64,000 nucleotides of DNA from Cyanobacteriota bacterium (GCA_026389335.1 JAPLIB010000089.1:62001-126000); one strand, 5' to 3'; positions 50,620-59,777 are shown, counted from the stretch's first letter. Notes: generated by a model from the letters alone, not told the origin. A program made the numbers and translations.

Positions 50620-51303
50620 TCAGCCTTTCTCCCCTTCTGTCGCGGCCGGCAGCAGATCGCCAGCCACCCCCGCCACCCAGCCATGCAGGGCCTTTCGGGC
50701 CGTGGCCACGGTGCTGGTGGGCAGCCGCTCGCCGGCAAACAGGGCGTTTTCGATCGCCACCACCTGCTCCATCGGCAGGTCACCCGCCAGGCGCAGCACC
50801 TGCATCGCTGCTGACACCGGCCGCAGGCCACTGCGCTCCACGGCCGCATCAAAGAGGCTGCGCAGCCGTTTGGTTTCGGCCTCCGCATCGATCTCCTCCT
50901 GCCGTGGCCAGAGGTCAGCGGGGCCCTCCAACTTGCCGATGTAGCAGGCGAACCAGTCCTCGGCGCCCCAGGGCCGCCCATCGGTATGGAGCACCGGCCG
51001 GGCCTGCTGCACCCGCTCCCTGAGCAGCTTGTCCCGGATCGTGCCCCGCTCCTGTTGCGCCAGGCATTCGTTGAGCACACCCAGCTGGATGAAGGTGCTG
51101 GGCTGGGGCTGCATCACCTTGCCGTTCTCCAGGTTCCCCCACTGCCCCCCGGCCACCCGCAGGGCCCAGGGGATCAGGGCAGGACAGGCCTTGGCCCAGT
51201 CCTGGGCCGTCGTGACCGACCAGTCGTTGCTCTTGCGCCAGTTGCGCAGGAACTTGCCGAACTGGACTCGTGCGGCATCGAGCTTGTGCGGCAGGCTCTG
51301 CAA
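50620..51303 (-). CDS. Hypothetical phage protein
   Basis: 227 aa MQSLPHKLDAARVQFGKFLRNWRKSNDWSVTTAQDWAKACPALIPWALRVAGGQWGNLENGKVMQPQPSTF; helical, possibly regulatory. Confidence 0.55.
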   Translation of the reverse strand: MQSLPHKLDAARVQFGKFLRNWRKSNDWSVTTAQDWAKACPALIPWALRVAGGQWGNLENGKVMQPQPSTFIQLGVLNECLAQQERGTIRDKLLRERVQQARPVLHTDGRPWGAEDWFACYIGKLEGPADLWPRQEEIDAEAETKRLRSLFDAAVERSGLRPVSAAMQVLRLAGDLPMEQVVAIENALFAGERLPTSTVATARKALHGWVAGVAGDLLPAATEGEKG

Positions 51304-51433
51304 GTGGTTACCGTTTGGGAACCCTAAAAGTATGCCGTCTCACTGGCGAAGGACCAGCCCTAGGCGTTGGCTTCGTGACAGGTTGATTTGGGGCGTCGGT
51401 TGGAGGGGACAGCGGCAATCCTCGCCGGCCTAT

Positions 51434-51778
51434 TCAGCTGAGCCTCAGCACCCTCGCGGCTTCTGCCGTGCTCCTGGCCACGCCGCCGTAGCCGCCGCAG
51501 CGTTCCACCAGGGCAAGGAACGATCTCTGCTCCTCCCGCAACCTTCCGCCCGGGGCCTTCACCTCGATGGCGGTGAACACCGCCAGGGTTTGGCCCAGGT
51601 GCTCCGGGCCGATCAGCACCTGGCGCAGCCCGATCAGGTCGCTGCTGCCCTTGCACAACCCGTAGGTCACCAGCCGGCCGCGTTCATCGCGCAGGGCGCC
51701 GACGTTGTTGCGCCACAGCCGCACTGGACCGGTACCCAGCTCCAGCCGGATTCGTTGCTGTAGCTCCTGCTCGCTCAT
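51434..51778 (-). CDS. VRR-NUC domain nuclease
   Basis: LRLWRNNVGALRD...GSSDLIGLRQ...AIEVKAPGGRLREEQRSFLALVERCGGYGGVARS. Confidence 0.85.
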   Translation of the reverse strand: MSEQELQQRIRLELGTGPVRLWRNNVGALRDERGRLVTYGLCKGSSDLIGLRQVLIGPEHLGQTLAVFTAIEVKAPGGRLREEQRSFLALVERCGGYGGVARSTAEAARVLRLS

Positions 51779-54063
51779 GCCACCCGGCTCCAGTGGCCCC
51801 GCGTCTGGCGTCCCGCCAGCACATGCCGTGCCCAGCCCTTGGGGTTTTTGAGGCCGCGCTTGGTGCCCAGCGCGATCAGATCCTCAAGGCTGCGGGCTTC
51901 TCCTTGCTCTCGCTTTTTTCTGCACCGGAGCTCCTGCTGGCTGATCTCCCGTAGCTCACCCTCCACCGTGACCAGCTTCTGGCGCTCCGGCCGGAAGGCA
52001 TGGCCGCACTCCGGGCAGAGGCTGAGCGTGCTGGCCATGGCACAGAAGCACTGCGGGCAGGTTTTGACCGACGGGGCCTTGGACTGCTCCCGCTTCTTGA
52101 TTCCATCGAGGCTCCACTCCTGCACATCGAGGTGGTGGCCCAGCCGCTCGATGTTGCCGACGTGATCGAGGATCACCGCCTCTTTGCCGGGCTGGGGCCT
52201 GAGGCAGCGGCCGATCATCTGCAGGTGCAGCGCCAGGCTCTGGGTGGGCCGCAGCAGCAGGCAGCCTCCCACCGAGGGCACATCCACCCCCTCACCGATG
52301 AGGCTGCAGCTGGTGAGCACCTGCAGCTCACCGCTTCTCAGCTGCTCCAGCAGCTGCCTGCGCGTTGCCGCATCCTTGGTTCCGTCGATGCTGGCCGCAT
52401 TTACGCCACGCTCGCTGAACGCCTCGGCCACCGCCTCGGCATGGGCGATTGAGCAGCAGAAGGCAATCGCCGTGCGGCCCGCCAGATGGCGCTGGTAATG
52501 GCTGACCGCATCGCCCAGGATGCGGCTGCCGCCCAGGGCACCGGCGGCCTGGCGCAGATCGAAATCCCCCATTCGTCGCCGCAGTCCCTTCGCCGAGAAG
52601 CCAATCGGAGGGGCATAAACCCGGGCCGGAGCCAGGTAGCCGTTGTCGGTCAGCCAGGCGGGCGTGGGGCCGAGCACCATGCTGGAGAACCAGGCACCAA
52701 GTGCCTGGCCGTCGCTGCGGCAGGGTGTCGCCGTGACGCCGAGCACCTTGGCGCTGCAGAAGTGTTTGAGCGCCTTCGCCCAGGTGCCGGCGCTGGTGTG
52801 GTGACAGTTGTGCACCAGGAGGCCAGCGGCAAAGTAGTTGTGGTGCTGCTCAACTTCGATGTTGTACATATAATTTCCCTCATGCAGCTCTCCAGATCCG
52901 CCTCGATCTGTTGATTCGTAAACCTCAACACGATCCACCCGATCGAGGCAAGGAACTCCTCCTTCTTCCTGTCCAGCATCTGGCGCTGGATCGTGCCATG
53001 GGATGGGCCATCCACTTCGATGCCGATCCGCAGCTCCTGATGGCCGATATCCAGCTTGTAGCAAGTCGGGTAGCCACTGCCGCGCGGCATCCCCGTTCGG
53101 ACCACCACTTCCATCGGCCAGCCCAGGGCATCCGCCAGTCGCTGCTGCTGCTTGGTGGGCCCACGGCCATTGCCGCCGCGTACCAGTGGCTGATGGTTGT
53201 TGCGCCGTAGCGTTGTGCTCATCTTCTCCCTGCACCCTGGCCGCTGCATCGGGTTGTTGTCGCGCATGCGTTGCGATGCGTACTGCCGATTGGTTCTCGC
53301 CATCACCACGGCTTTTTGCTGGCTCAAAGAGGCGCCGGAGCACTCTCGGCTGCAGTAAACCCGGCCTCTTGCTCTTAGTTGGTCGCGCTTGATCTTCGTA
53401 TTCAGAGCAACCGAGACTCCGCACCAATGGCACGGCGCAGAGTTCGTCGCCGGGACGCAGGATGCCAGCGGGGATGTAGCCATGGTTGACCGTAAAGAAC
53501 GGATGGGAGAGGGTGGTTTCGAGGCTTCGGCCGGAGGTTGTCGTGACACGCACCATCCAGCGGGGCATCGGATTGCAGAACAGTCGCTTGACGCGGCCGC
53601 TGCTGATCTGAGCGCTCTGGTGGTCAAAGCAGCTCACGACATCGCCGACCTGCAGGGTTTCGATCGGCCTGCCGTCAACCGGTGTTCCGGCTGGAAAGCA
53701 CTCATCAACCACCAGCAGCTGGAAGTGCTCCGGCTTGAGCAAATCCAGCCGGCGGGCCAGGGTGGAGACCGAGGCCACCTGCACCGGCGCCCGCAGGTTC
53801 ATCGAGCGGCCGGCGGCGATCAGGCCGTGCTCCACGCCAAGCGTGGCAAGGGAGCGGGAGGCCTGCTCCAGTAGCTCAACGCGGTGCACCAGCACGGCGA
53901 TCCGGTTGCCGCGGGCTGCCGCCTGCTGGGCGATGTGGCTGAACACCACCGTCTTGCCGCCACCGGTGGGCAGCACGAACAGCACGGCACGATGTCCCTC
54001 CATGAAGGCAAGCCGGACCCGCTGCACGGCCTCCAGCTGGTATGGACGCAGGGCGATGGTCAC
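51775..54063 (-). CDS. Superfamily 2 DExH helicase containing an in-frame intein
   Basis: LPTGGGKTVVFSHIA (Walker A); QLLVVDE|intein|CHHTSAGTWAKAL; SLIGEGVDVPSVGGCLLLRPTQSLALHLQMIGRCLRP (motif VI); C-terminal CPQCFCAM...CPECGHAF zinc motif. Confidence 0.88.
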   Translation of the reverse strand: MTIALRPYQLEAVQRVRLAFMEGHRAVLFVLPTGGGKTVVFSHIAQQAAARGNRIAVLVHRVELLEQASRSLATLGVEHGLIAAGRSMNLRAPVQVASVSTLARRLDLLKPEHFQLLVVDECFPAGTPVDGRPIETLQVGDVVSCFDHQSAQISSGRVKRLFCNPMPRWMVRVTTTSGRSLETTLSHPFFTVNHGYIPAGILRPGDELCAVPLVRSLGCSEYEDQARPTKSKRPGLLQPRVLRRLFEPAKSRGDGENQSAVRIATHARQQPDAAARVQGEDEHNATAQQPSATGTRRQWPWAHQAAAATGGCPGLADGSGGPNGDAARQWLPDLLQAGYRPSGAADRHRSGWPIPWHDPAPDAGQEEGGVPCLDRVDRVEVYESTDRGGSGELHEGNYMYNIEVEQHHNYFAAGLLVHNCHHTSAGTWAKALKHFCSAKVLGVTATPCRSDGQALGAWFSSMVLGPTPAWLTDNGYLAPARVYAPPIGFSAKGLRRRMGDFDLRQAAGALGGSRILGDAVSHYQRHLAGRTAIAFCCSIAHAEAVAEAFSERGVNAASIDGTKDAATRRQLLEQLRSGELQVLTSCSLIGEGVDVPSVGGCLLLRPTQSLALHLQMIGRCLRPQPGKEAVILDHVGNIERLGHHLDVQEWSLDGIKKREQSKAPSVKTCPQCFCAMASTLSLCPECGHAFRPERQKLVTVEGELREISQQELRCRKKREQGEARSLEDLIALGTKRGLKNPKGWARHVLAGRQTRGHWSRVA
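52650..53483 (-). CDS. Homing-endonuclease-like domain in a different (+1) frame inside the intein: zinc finger plus DUF559/Vsr-like PD-(D/E)XK
   Basis: CHWCGVSVALNTKIKRDQLRARGRVYCSREC...LDIGHQELRIGIEVDGPSHGTIQRQMLDRKKEEFLASIGWIVLRFTNQQI. In-frame ATG at 53483 possible; true start unknown. Confidence 0.7.
   Translation of the reverse strand: MATSPLASCVPATNSAPCHWCGVSVALNTKIKRDQLRARGRVYCSRECSGASLSQQKAVVMARTNRQYASQRMRDNNPMQRPGCREKMSTTLRRNNHQPLVRGGNGRGPTKQQQRLADALGWPMEVVVRTGMPRGSGYPTCYKLDIGHQELRIGIEVDGPSHGTIQRQMLDRKKEEFLASIGWIVLRFTNQQIEADLESCMREIICTTSKLSSTTTTLPLASWCTTVTTPAPAPGRRRSNTSAAPRCSASRRHPAAATARHLVPGSPAWCSAPRPPG
52807..53700 (-). other. Intein (894 nt, 298 codons in the helicase frame) in the DExH box
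   Basis: N-terminal Cys block CFPAGTPVDGRPIETLQVGDVVSCFD, block B-like RSLETTLSHPFFTVNHGYIPAGILRPGDEL, C-terminal NYMYNIEVEQHHNYFAAGLLVHN followed by +1 Cys. Confidence 0.9.
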
Positions 54064-54144
54064 GGCACGCCGACAGCAGTACGCCAGATTTTAGGGCTTG
54101 CGAAAACTGCCGCTAGGCTTTTGCGGTAGCACTGCACCACCACC

Positions 54145-54330
54145 ATGAAGCGCGTCCAGCTCCAGCTCCCCTACGCCGTCGTCGAGTGGATCGACCACAA
54201 CGCCGATGGCATCGAAAGCCGCGCCTCTTTTGTGCGGCGCACCCTGGTGCAGGTGATGCGCTCGGAGCGCTGCCACCACCCCGGCCACCACGATCCGCAG
54301 CCTTCCACCACGCCGGATCACCGCTGCTGA
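54145..54330 (+). CDS. Small ribbon-helix-helix-like protein
   Basis: MKRVQLQLPYAVVEWIDHNADGIESRASFVRRTLVQVM; its stop overlaps the next start (TGATG). Confidence 0.6.
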   Translation: MKRVQLQLPYAVVEWIDHNADGIESRASFVRRTLVQVMRSERCHHPGHHDPQPSTTPDHRC

Positions 54331-56993
54331 TGGCCGGCGATCTGATGGAGGCCGCATCGGGTCAGTGGCCGCGGTTGCTGATCGAACTGGCCGGCCTGAG
54401 CCCGGAGCAACTGCAGGATCGCCATCAACCCTGCCCCGCCTGCGGCGGCACCGATCGCTACCGCTGGGACCGCGACGACGGCCCCGGCGGCTGGTTCTGC
54501 AACCAGTGCGGCGGCCGTGAACGCAGCGGCGGTGGCGGCAGCGGCATGGACCTGTTGCTGCGCCTGACCGGCTGGGATTTTGCGACTGCCGCCCGGCGGA
54601 TCGAGGCCCAGCTCGGGCTGCGGCAGACGGGGGGCTCTGGGCCTGGCCCCGCTCCGCCGGCCTCTGGGCATCCTGCTGCAGGGCATCAAGCCTCCGAGCA
54701 TCGGTCCCCCGGGCTACCCGCCCTGCGGTTGGTGGTGCTCGATGGCGACCATCCGCCCCTGCCCGCCGGCAGCCCCTACGCCTACTCCCCGTCCCAACGC
54801 GTCAGCCGCCTCGATCGCCCCGGCGGCAAGGTCTTCTACGCCAACCACCGCACCGACGAGGGTTGGCAGCGCGGCGCCGGTCCCGATCCCTGGCCCATGT
54901 ATCAGTGGCCGGCCCTGCTGCAGGCCTCGGGCCGCTGGCTGATCGAACTGGAGGGAGAGAAGTGCGCCGATCTGGTGATCGCCGCCGGCTTTCTGGCCAC
55001 CACCCAGCCCGGCCACGCCCACCGAACTGCCCAGATCCTGGAGCGCTACCGCGCCCTGCGGCAGGCCGGTGTCGCCGGCATCGTCTACATCTCCGACCAC
55101 GACGAGCAGGGCCTCAAGCGGGCCCTGCAGGTGATCAAGGCCGCAACAGAAACCGCCCTGCCGCTGCTCCATCTGCCGGCCGCCGAGCTCTGGGCTGCTC
55201 TCCCCGCAGGCGGCTCAATCGATGACGCCCCCGGCTCGATCCAGGAGCGCATCAGCGTGATCCTGCGGGCTGCACGGGCCGCTCATCGGTGGATGAATCA
55301 CGCCGCAGTTGACTGCTCCGCCGCTCCGGCAATTCCGGGCCTCACCCCTGGTGCAACAGCGGCGCCGCGGGCAGCCCACGCCACAGGCGAACGGCCATTT
55401 CTCTGCCTCGGCTTCGATGGTGACGGCTACTACTACCAGCCCCGCTCCACCGGTCAGGTGGTGCGGCTGGCTTCCTCCTCCCACGGCGGTATGAATCTCT
55501 GCCGCTTGGCGCCGATCGCCTATTGGGAGACCCTTTTTCCCTCCAAGACGGGGGTCAACTGGACTGCCGCCGCCTCTGATCTGTTCACTCAGCAGGCCGC
55601 CGTTGGGATCTTTGATCTGGAATGCCTGCGCGGTCGCGGCGCCTGGGCCGATGAAGGGCAATCGGTGCTCCACCTCGGTGATCGCCTCGTTGTCGATGGC
55701 CGCAGCCAGCCCATCACCCAGCCCTTCTGCTCACGCTTTCACTACCAGCGCGGCGCGGCCATCCACGGCCCCGGTGATGCCACTCCCATGAGCGATCAGG
55801 AGGCCTTCGTGGTGCTCTCGATCGCCGAGCGGTTTCACTGGGACATCCCGGCATCCTCCCTCCTGCTTGCAGGTTGGGTCGCCCTGGCGCCGATTTCCGG
55901 GGCGCTCAGCTGGCGCCCCCACCTCTGGCTCACCGCCGCCGCAGGCTCGGGTAAGTCGACCTTGCTGGAGCGCTTTGTGGGGGTGTTGCTCGGGGATTTC
56001 GCTCTGCCGGTGGTGGGCAACACCACCGAGGCCTTCATCCGTCAGGCCCTGCGCTCCGATGCCCTGCCGGTTGTGATCGACGAGGCCGAAAGCAACGAGA
56101 AAGCCGATCAGCAGCGCATCCAGCAGATCCTTGCCCTGGCTCGCTACGCCTCCAGCGAGACAAGGGCCTCGATCGGCAAGGGCTCTGCCGCGGGGGAGGT
56201 GCAGCGGTTCCGTGTTCGCTCGATGTTTCTGCTCAGCAGCGTTTCCACCGCCCTCAGGCAGGGCGCCGACAGACGACGCTTCTCCCAGCTCACCCTGCGG
56301 ACCCCGGATCACCTCCAGCCGCCGGCACGGCAACGCCACTGGGACGAACTCGACCGTGACCTCGAGGAGCAGATCACCGCCGAGACAGGCCGGCGCCTGA
56401 TCGCCCGAACCGTGGTGCTGATCCCGATGATCCGTCAGGCGGTGCGGGTGTTCTCCCGCGTAGCGGCGGCCCACTTCGGCTCCCAGCATCAGGGGGATCA
56501 GTACGGCACGCTGCTCGCCGGCGCCTGGGCCCTGCAGTCCAGTGAAGTCCCGACAGCCGAGCAGGCCCAGGCCCTGATCGCTGGCAGTGACTGGAGCACC
56601 TTTCAGCAGAGCATCGGCCTGCCGGATGAACGGCGCTGTCTCAATCGCATCCTGCAATACGAACTGCGGGTGGAAACCGAGGACCGGATCCATACACGCA
56701 ACGTCGGCGAGCTGGTCGAGACGGTCGTCACCCCGGGCGGCCTTGATCCTGTGAGCGCTCGCCATGCCGAGGACATCCTTTCGCGCCATGGCATGCGCAT
56801 CCAGGAGGGCCATCTGCTGGTGAGCAACACCGCCGAGGCGATCGCCCGCATCCTCGACGGCACCCCGTGGGCCTCCAGCTGGAGCACGATCCTTTCCAGA
56901 TTGCCGGGAGCGCAGCCCACCACGAACTCGGTGCGCTTCAAGGGAGCTGGTTCCAAGGCCAGGGCCTGCGCCATCCCCATCGATAGCCTCTGA
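54330..56993 (+). CDS. Phage/plasmid primase-helicase (zinc-finger primase + toprim-like + DUF927-like ATPase)
   Basis: CPACGGTDRYRWD...CNQCGG; GEKCADLVIAAGF...ISDHDEQGLKRA; LWLTAAAGSGKSTLLERFVG; LPVVIDEAESNEKAD. Confidence 0.85.
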   Translation: MAGDLMEAASGQWPRLLIELAGLSPEQLQDRHQPCPACGGTDRYRWDRDDGPGGWFCNQCGGRERSGGGGSGMDLLLRLTGWDFATAARRIEAQLGLRQTGGSGPGPAPPASGHPAAGHQASEHRSPGLPALRLVVLDGDHPPLPAGSPYAYSPSQRVSRLDRPGGKVFYANHRTDEGWQRGAGPDPWPMYQWPALLQASGRWLIELEGEKCADLVIAAGFLATTQPGHAHRTAQILERYRALRQAGVAGIVYISDHDEQGLKRALQVIKAATETALPLLHLPAAELWAALPAGGSIDDAPGSIQERISVILRAARAAHRWMNHAAVDCSAAPAIPGLTPGATAAPRAAHATGERPFLCLGFDGDGYYYQPRSTGQVVRLASSSHGGMNLCRLAPIAYWETLFPSKTGVNWTAAASDLFTQQAAVGIFDLECLRGRGAWADEGQSVLHLGDRLVVDGRSQPITQPFCSRFHYQRGAAIHGPGDATPMSDQEAFVVLSIAERFHWDIPASSLLLAGWVALAPISGALSWRPHLWLTAAAGSGKSTLLERFVGVLLGDFALPVVGNTTEAFIRQALRSDALPVVIDEAESNEKADQQRIQQILALARYASSETRASIGKGSAAGEVQRFRVRSMFLLSSVSTALRQGADRRRFSQLTLRTPDHLQPPARQRHWDELDRDLEEQITAETGRRLIARTVVLIPMIRQAVRVFSRVAAAHFGSQHQGDQYGTLLAGAWALQSSEVPTAEQAQALIAGSDWSTFQQSIGLPDERRCLNRILQYELRVETEDRIHTRNVGELVETVVTPGGLDPVSARHAEDILSRHGMRIQEGHLLVSNTAEAIARILDGTPWASSWSTILSRLPGAQPTTNSVRFKGAGSKARACAIPIDSL

Positions 56994-57076
56994 ACGGCTC
57001 GATAGCGCAGATCCACTGCAGCGCAGCCGTTCTTGCCCAAGATGCCAGTCGGTTACCTCGCGGTGGCCTGGATCCA

Positions 57077-57381
57077 GGTGGAACGCGGCGTTCCGCCCTC
57101 CAAATGCCCAGATCCATTGCGCTGCAATGGGTGGAACGGTTGGAACGGGTGGAACGCTCAGCAAGGACATCCCCCTAGATCAATAGGCACCTGAGCCTCG
57201 GCAAGGGATCAGCCTGATCGGTAACCCAATAGGTCCACCAATTGGTATGCAGCTTTAGGCCTCTAGCTATATCTATATCTCTATTTAGTGTTCCATCCGT
57301 TCCACCACCGTGGGATCGCTGCTCTGGCAAGCGATCTGGCTGGAACGCAGACCGTTCCGGCGCCGTTCCAGCCGTTCCGGG
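57077..57381. promoter_or_regulatory. Iteron-like array: about 11 GGAACG/CGTTCC motifs, many 9 bp apart, around an AT-rich core; candidate replication origin
   Basis: GGTGGAACG/GTTGGAACG/GGTGGAACG (57130-57156); TGTTCCATC/CGTTCCACC (57289-57306); GCTGGAACG (57339); CGTTCCGGC (57353); CGTTCCAGC/CGTTCCGGG (57364-57381); palindrome GGTGGAACGCGGCGTTCCGCC (57077-57097). Confidence 0.65.
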
Positions 57382-57537
57382 GCCTGCCGGCAAGCGGCTG
57401 GCTTGCGGCCAGAGCGGTCACCAGGTCGGGGGGTAGGCGAGCGCGGACAAAGCGCTTATGCTTTCGCTGAAACAAAACTCACTCATGGCACCTGCGAACT
57501 CAGTGGATGTGTCCCCGCGGCTCTGGTTGTCCGGCTG

Positions 57538-58056
57538 ATGGCTGTCCAGCAAGCGCCACCTGTCGACGAGGTCATCGAGGCCCTGCGCTCTGCCCCGCTG
57601 GAGCAGGACGCCGATGGCCGGGCCTTCATCCCCTCGGCCGGCGTCGATCCCACCAGGCCCGTCGGCAAGGGCAATCCTCCCCGCCTGCGCCGTCGAGGCA
57701 AGGTGGCGCCCAGGCCGACGGCGATGGAGGTTGAGCGGCGCATCGCTGAGGCGCAGCTGTGGATCGCCCAGCGGATGCCCCTGCTGCGGATCTACGAAAA
57801 CGCCGGAGCCAGCTGGGGGGTCACCAATACCCGCACGGTCCGCTCCTATCTGGATGCCGCCCGCCAGCGGATGGTGGAAGACCTGATCAGCAACCGCCTC
57901 GAACACCAGGCCCAGCACATCTACGCCCTCTACGACTGCGCCCGCCGGGCGATGGATGCCGAGCAGTTTTCTGCGGCGGTGGGTGCCTTCCGGGTGATTG
58001 CGGAGATCGGCGGCATCCTGCGGGCCCCCCTCAAACCACCAGAAGCGAAAACCTGA
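57538..58056 (+). CDS. Terminase small subunit-like
   Basis: AEAQLWIAQRMPLLRIYENAGASWGVTNTRTVRSYLDAARQRMVEDL; overlaps large terminase start. Confidence 0.65.
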   Translation: MAVQQAPPVDEVIEALRSAPLEQDADGRAFIPSAGVDPTRPVGKGNPPRLRRRGKVAPRPTAMEVERRIAEAQLWIAQRMPLLRIYENAGASWGVTNTRTVRSYLDAARQRMVEDLISNRLEHQAQHIYALYDCARRAMDAEQFSAAVGAFRVIAEIGGILRAPLKPPEAKT

Positions 58057-59774
58057 TGGGCCGCATCGCCTCCACCCTGCAGCCACCGGCTGCTCTGCTG
58101 TCCAACCAGGGCGGCTTACTGCTGGACCCAGCCACCGACCGCTGGGCCGACTGGGGGCTGCTCGGGGTTGCCGATCCCGAACGGGCGTCAACCACCGGCC
58201 AGGCGCTGCAGTTCCGGGAGTTCATCACCGGGGCCTTCCCAGGCTTCCAGCTCACCCGCTTCTCGGAACTGCTGATCGATCTGCTGCAGCAAGTGGCCGA
58301 TGGCCAGCTGACACGGCTGATCGTCTGCTGTCCGCCACGGGCGGGGAAAAGTCAGCTGGTGTCGCGTCTGTTCCCGGCCTACTGGGTGAGCCGCCACCCG
58401 CAGCTGTTCTGCGCGATCGCTTCGTATTCCGCAGAGCTGGCCTATGCCCACTCCCGCGAGGCAAGGCACTACTACCGGATCACCGGTCATGCCCTCTCCA
58501 AGGATTCGGCGGCGGTTGGCAACTGGCTGACGCCCCAACGGGGCGGCTGCATCGCCGCCGGCGTGCGGGGCCCGTTCACCGGCAAGGGCTACAACCTCGG
58601 CATCATCGATGACCCCTACAAAGGCCCGGAAGACGCCAAGTCGGCGCTGCAGCGCGAGCGGCTGATCGACTGGCTCAAGAGCGTCTGGTTCACCCGCGCC
58701 GAACCGGGCCAGAGCAGCGATGGCCACTGGCTCCCGGCGGCGCAGGTGGTGGTGCAGACCCGCTGGGACCACCAGGACATGACCGCCTGGCTGCTGGCCC
58801 AGGAGGGCCAGGGGCCCGAGGGCGGGGAGCACCCCGAGCACTGGACCGTGCTCAACCTGCCCGCCATTGCCGAGCCGATCAGCATCGCGATGCCGATCCC
58901 GCCCACCTGCACGCGGGTGCCGGACTGGCGTCAACCCGGCGAGGCCCTCTGCCCCGAACGGGTGCCGCTGGCGGTGCTGCAACGCATCCGCACGCGCCTG
59001 GGCTCCTACTGGTGGAATGCCCTCTACCAGCAGCGGCCCAGCCCTGCGGAGGGTCTGCTGTTCCGCAAGGCCTGGATCCAGCCGCCCCTGCCGGTTGCCC
59101 TGGGCCAGCCCCGTCGCTATGCGCCTTTGGTGCTGAGCTGCGACCTGAGCTTCAAGGACGGCAAGGACAACGACGCCTGCGGCTTTGCGTTGCTGGGCCT
59201 GCTGGAGCCGCAGCGACACCTGGCGGTGGCTGCCCGCCGGCAGGGCCTGGCGCTGGCCGCCAACGCTGCAGGGGCTCAAGGATCGCCAAAGGGCGTGAAT
59301 TCCATTCACCCCCCTGCTGCCGCTCAGGACCCCTGGGCGGAGCTCCAGATCGAGGCCCTCTGGGCCCACCGGCAGCGGCTGGACCTGCCGGGGGTGATCA
59401 AGTTCCTGCTGGCCTCTCTTGCCTCGCTGGAACGCCAGGGCCTGCGGCCCCACGCCGTGCTGATTGAGGACGCCGCTAACGGCCCAGCGGTCTGCCAGCT
59501 GCTTAGGCGCCAGGTGCCTGGGTTGATCGCGATCCCGCCCAAAGGCAGCAAGGCCTCCCGTGCCCACGCCGTCGCCCCGCTGGTGGAAGCCGGCCAGGTG
59601 CGCTTCCACCGCCGATCCGAGTCTCTGATCGAGGAGCTGCTGGCCTTCTCGCCCCGCGGAGGCGTGGACGACCAGGTGGATGCTTTCTGCCAAGGGGTGC
59701 TCTGGATCGAGGCGCAGTACTGGCGCGGGCGGGGCCACAGCTCAGCGCCGCTGCCGATGGTGTTCTCCCGGTAA
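58056..59774 (+). CDS. Phage terminase large subunit
   Basis: LTRLIVCCPPRAGKSQLVSRLFPAYWVSRHPQLFCAIASYSAELA...NLGIIDDPYKGPEDA...VVQTRWDHQDM; 573-codon ORF from ATG 58056. Confidence 0.93.
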   Translation: MGRIASTLQPPAALLSNQGGLLLDPATDRWADWGLLGVADPERASTTGQALQFREFITGAFPGFQLTRFSELLIDLLQQVADGQLTRLIVCCPPRAGKSQLVSRLFPAYWVSRHPQLFCAIASYSAELAYAHSREARHYYRITGHALSKDSAAVGNWLTPQRGGCIAAGVRGPFTGKGYNLGIIDDPYKGPEDAKSALQRERLIDWLKSVWFTRAEPGQSSDGHWLPAAQVVVQTRWDHQDMTAWLLAQEGQGPEGGEHPEHWTVLNLPAIAEPISIAMPIPPTCTRVPDWRQPGEALCPERVPLAVLQRIRTRLGSYWWNALYQQRPSPAEGLLFRKAWIQPPLPVALGQPRRYAPLVLSCDLSFKDGKDNDACGFALLGLLEPQRHLAVAARRQGLALAANAAGAQGSPKGVNSIHPPAAAQDPWAELQIEALWAHRQRLDLPGVIKFLLASLASLERQGLRPHAVLIEDAANGPAVCQLLRRQVPGLIAIPPKGSKASRAHAVAPLVEAGQVRFHRRSESLIEELLAFSPRGGVDDQVDAFCQGVLWIEAQYWRGRGHSSAPLPMVFSR

Positions 59775-59777
59775 GCC

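Noticed and set aside
52861-52880. Programmed -1 slippery site (GGGAAAT) returning from HEN frame to intein frame
   Set aside because: The heptamer is in X XXY YYZ phase in the helicase frame, not the HEN frame, so it would shift to the third frame.
55731-57170. 479-aa minus ORF opposite the primase-helicase
   Set aside because: Shadow; ATPase motifs are on the plus strand.
57077-57381. CRISPR array
   Set aside because: Repeats are ~9 bp, in both orientations and without unique 30-40 bp spacers; iteron/operator array fits better. No CRISPR array was seen anywhere in the window.
58188-59738. 516-aa minus ORF opposite large terminase
   Set aside because: Shadow; terminase motifs are on the plus strand.
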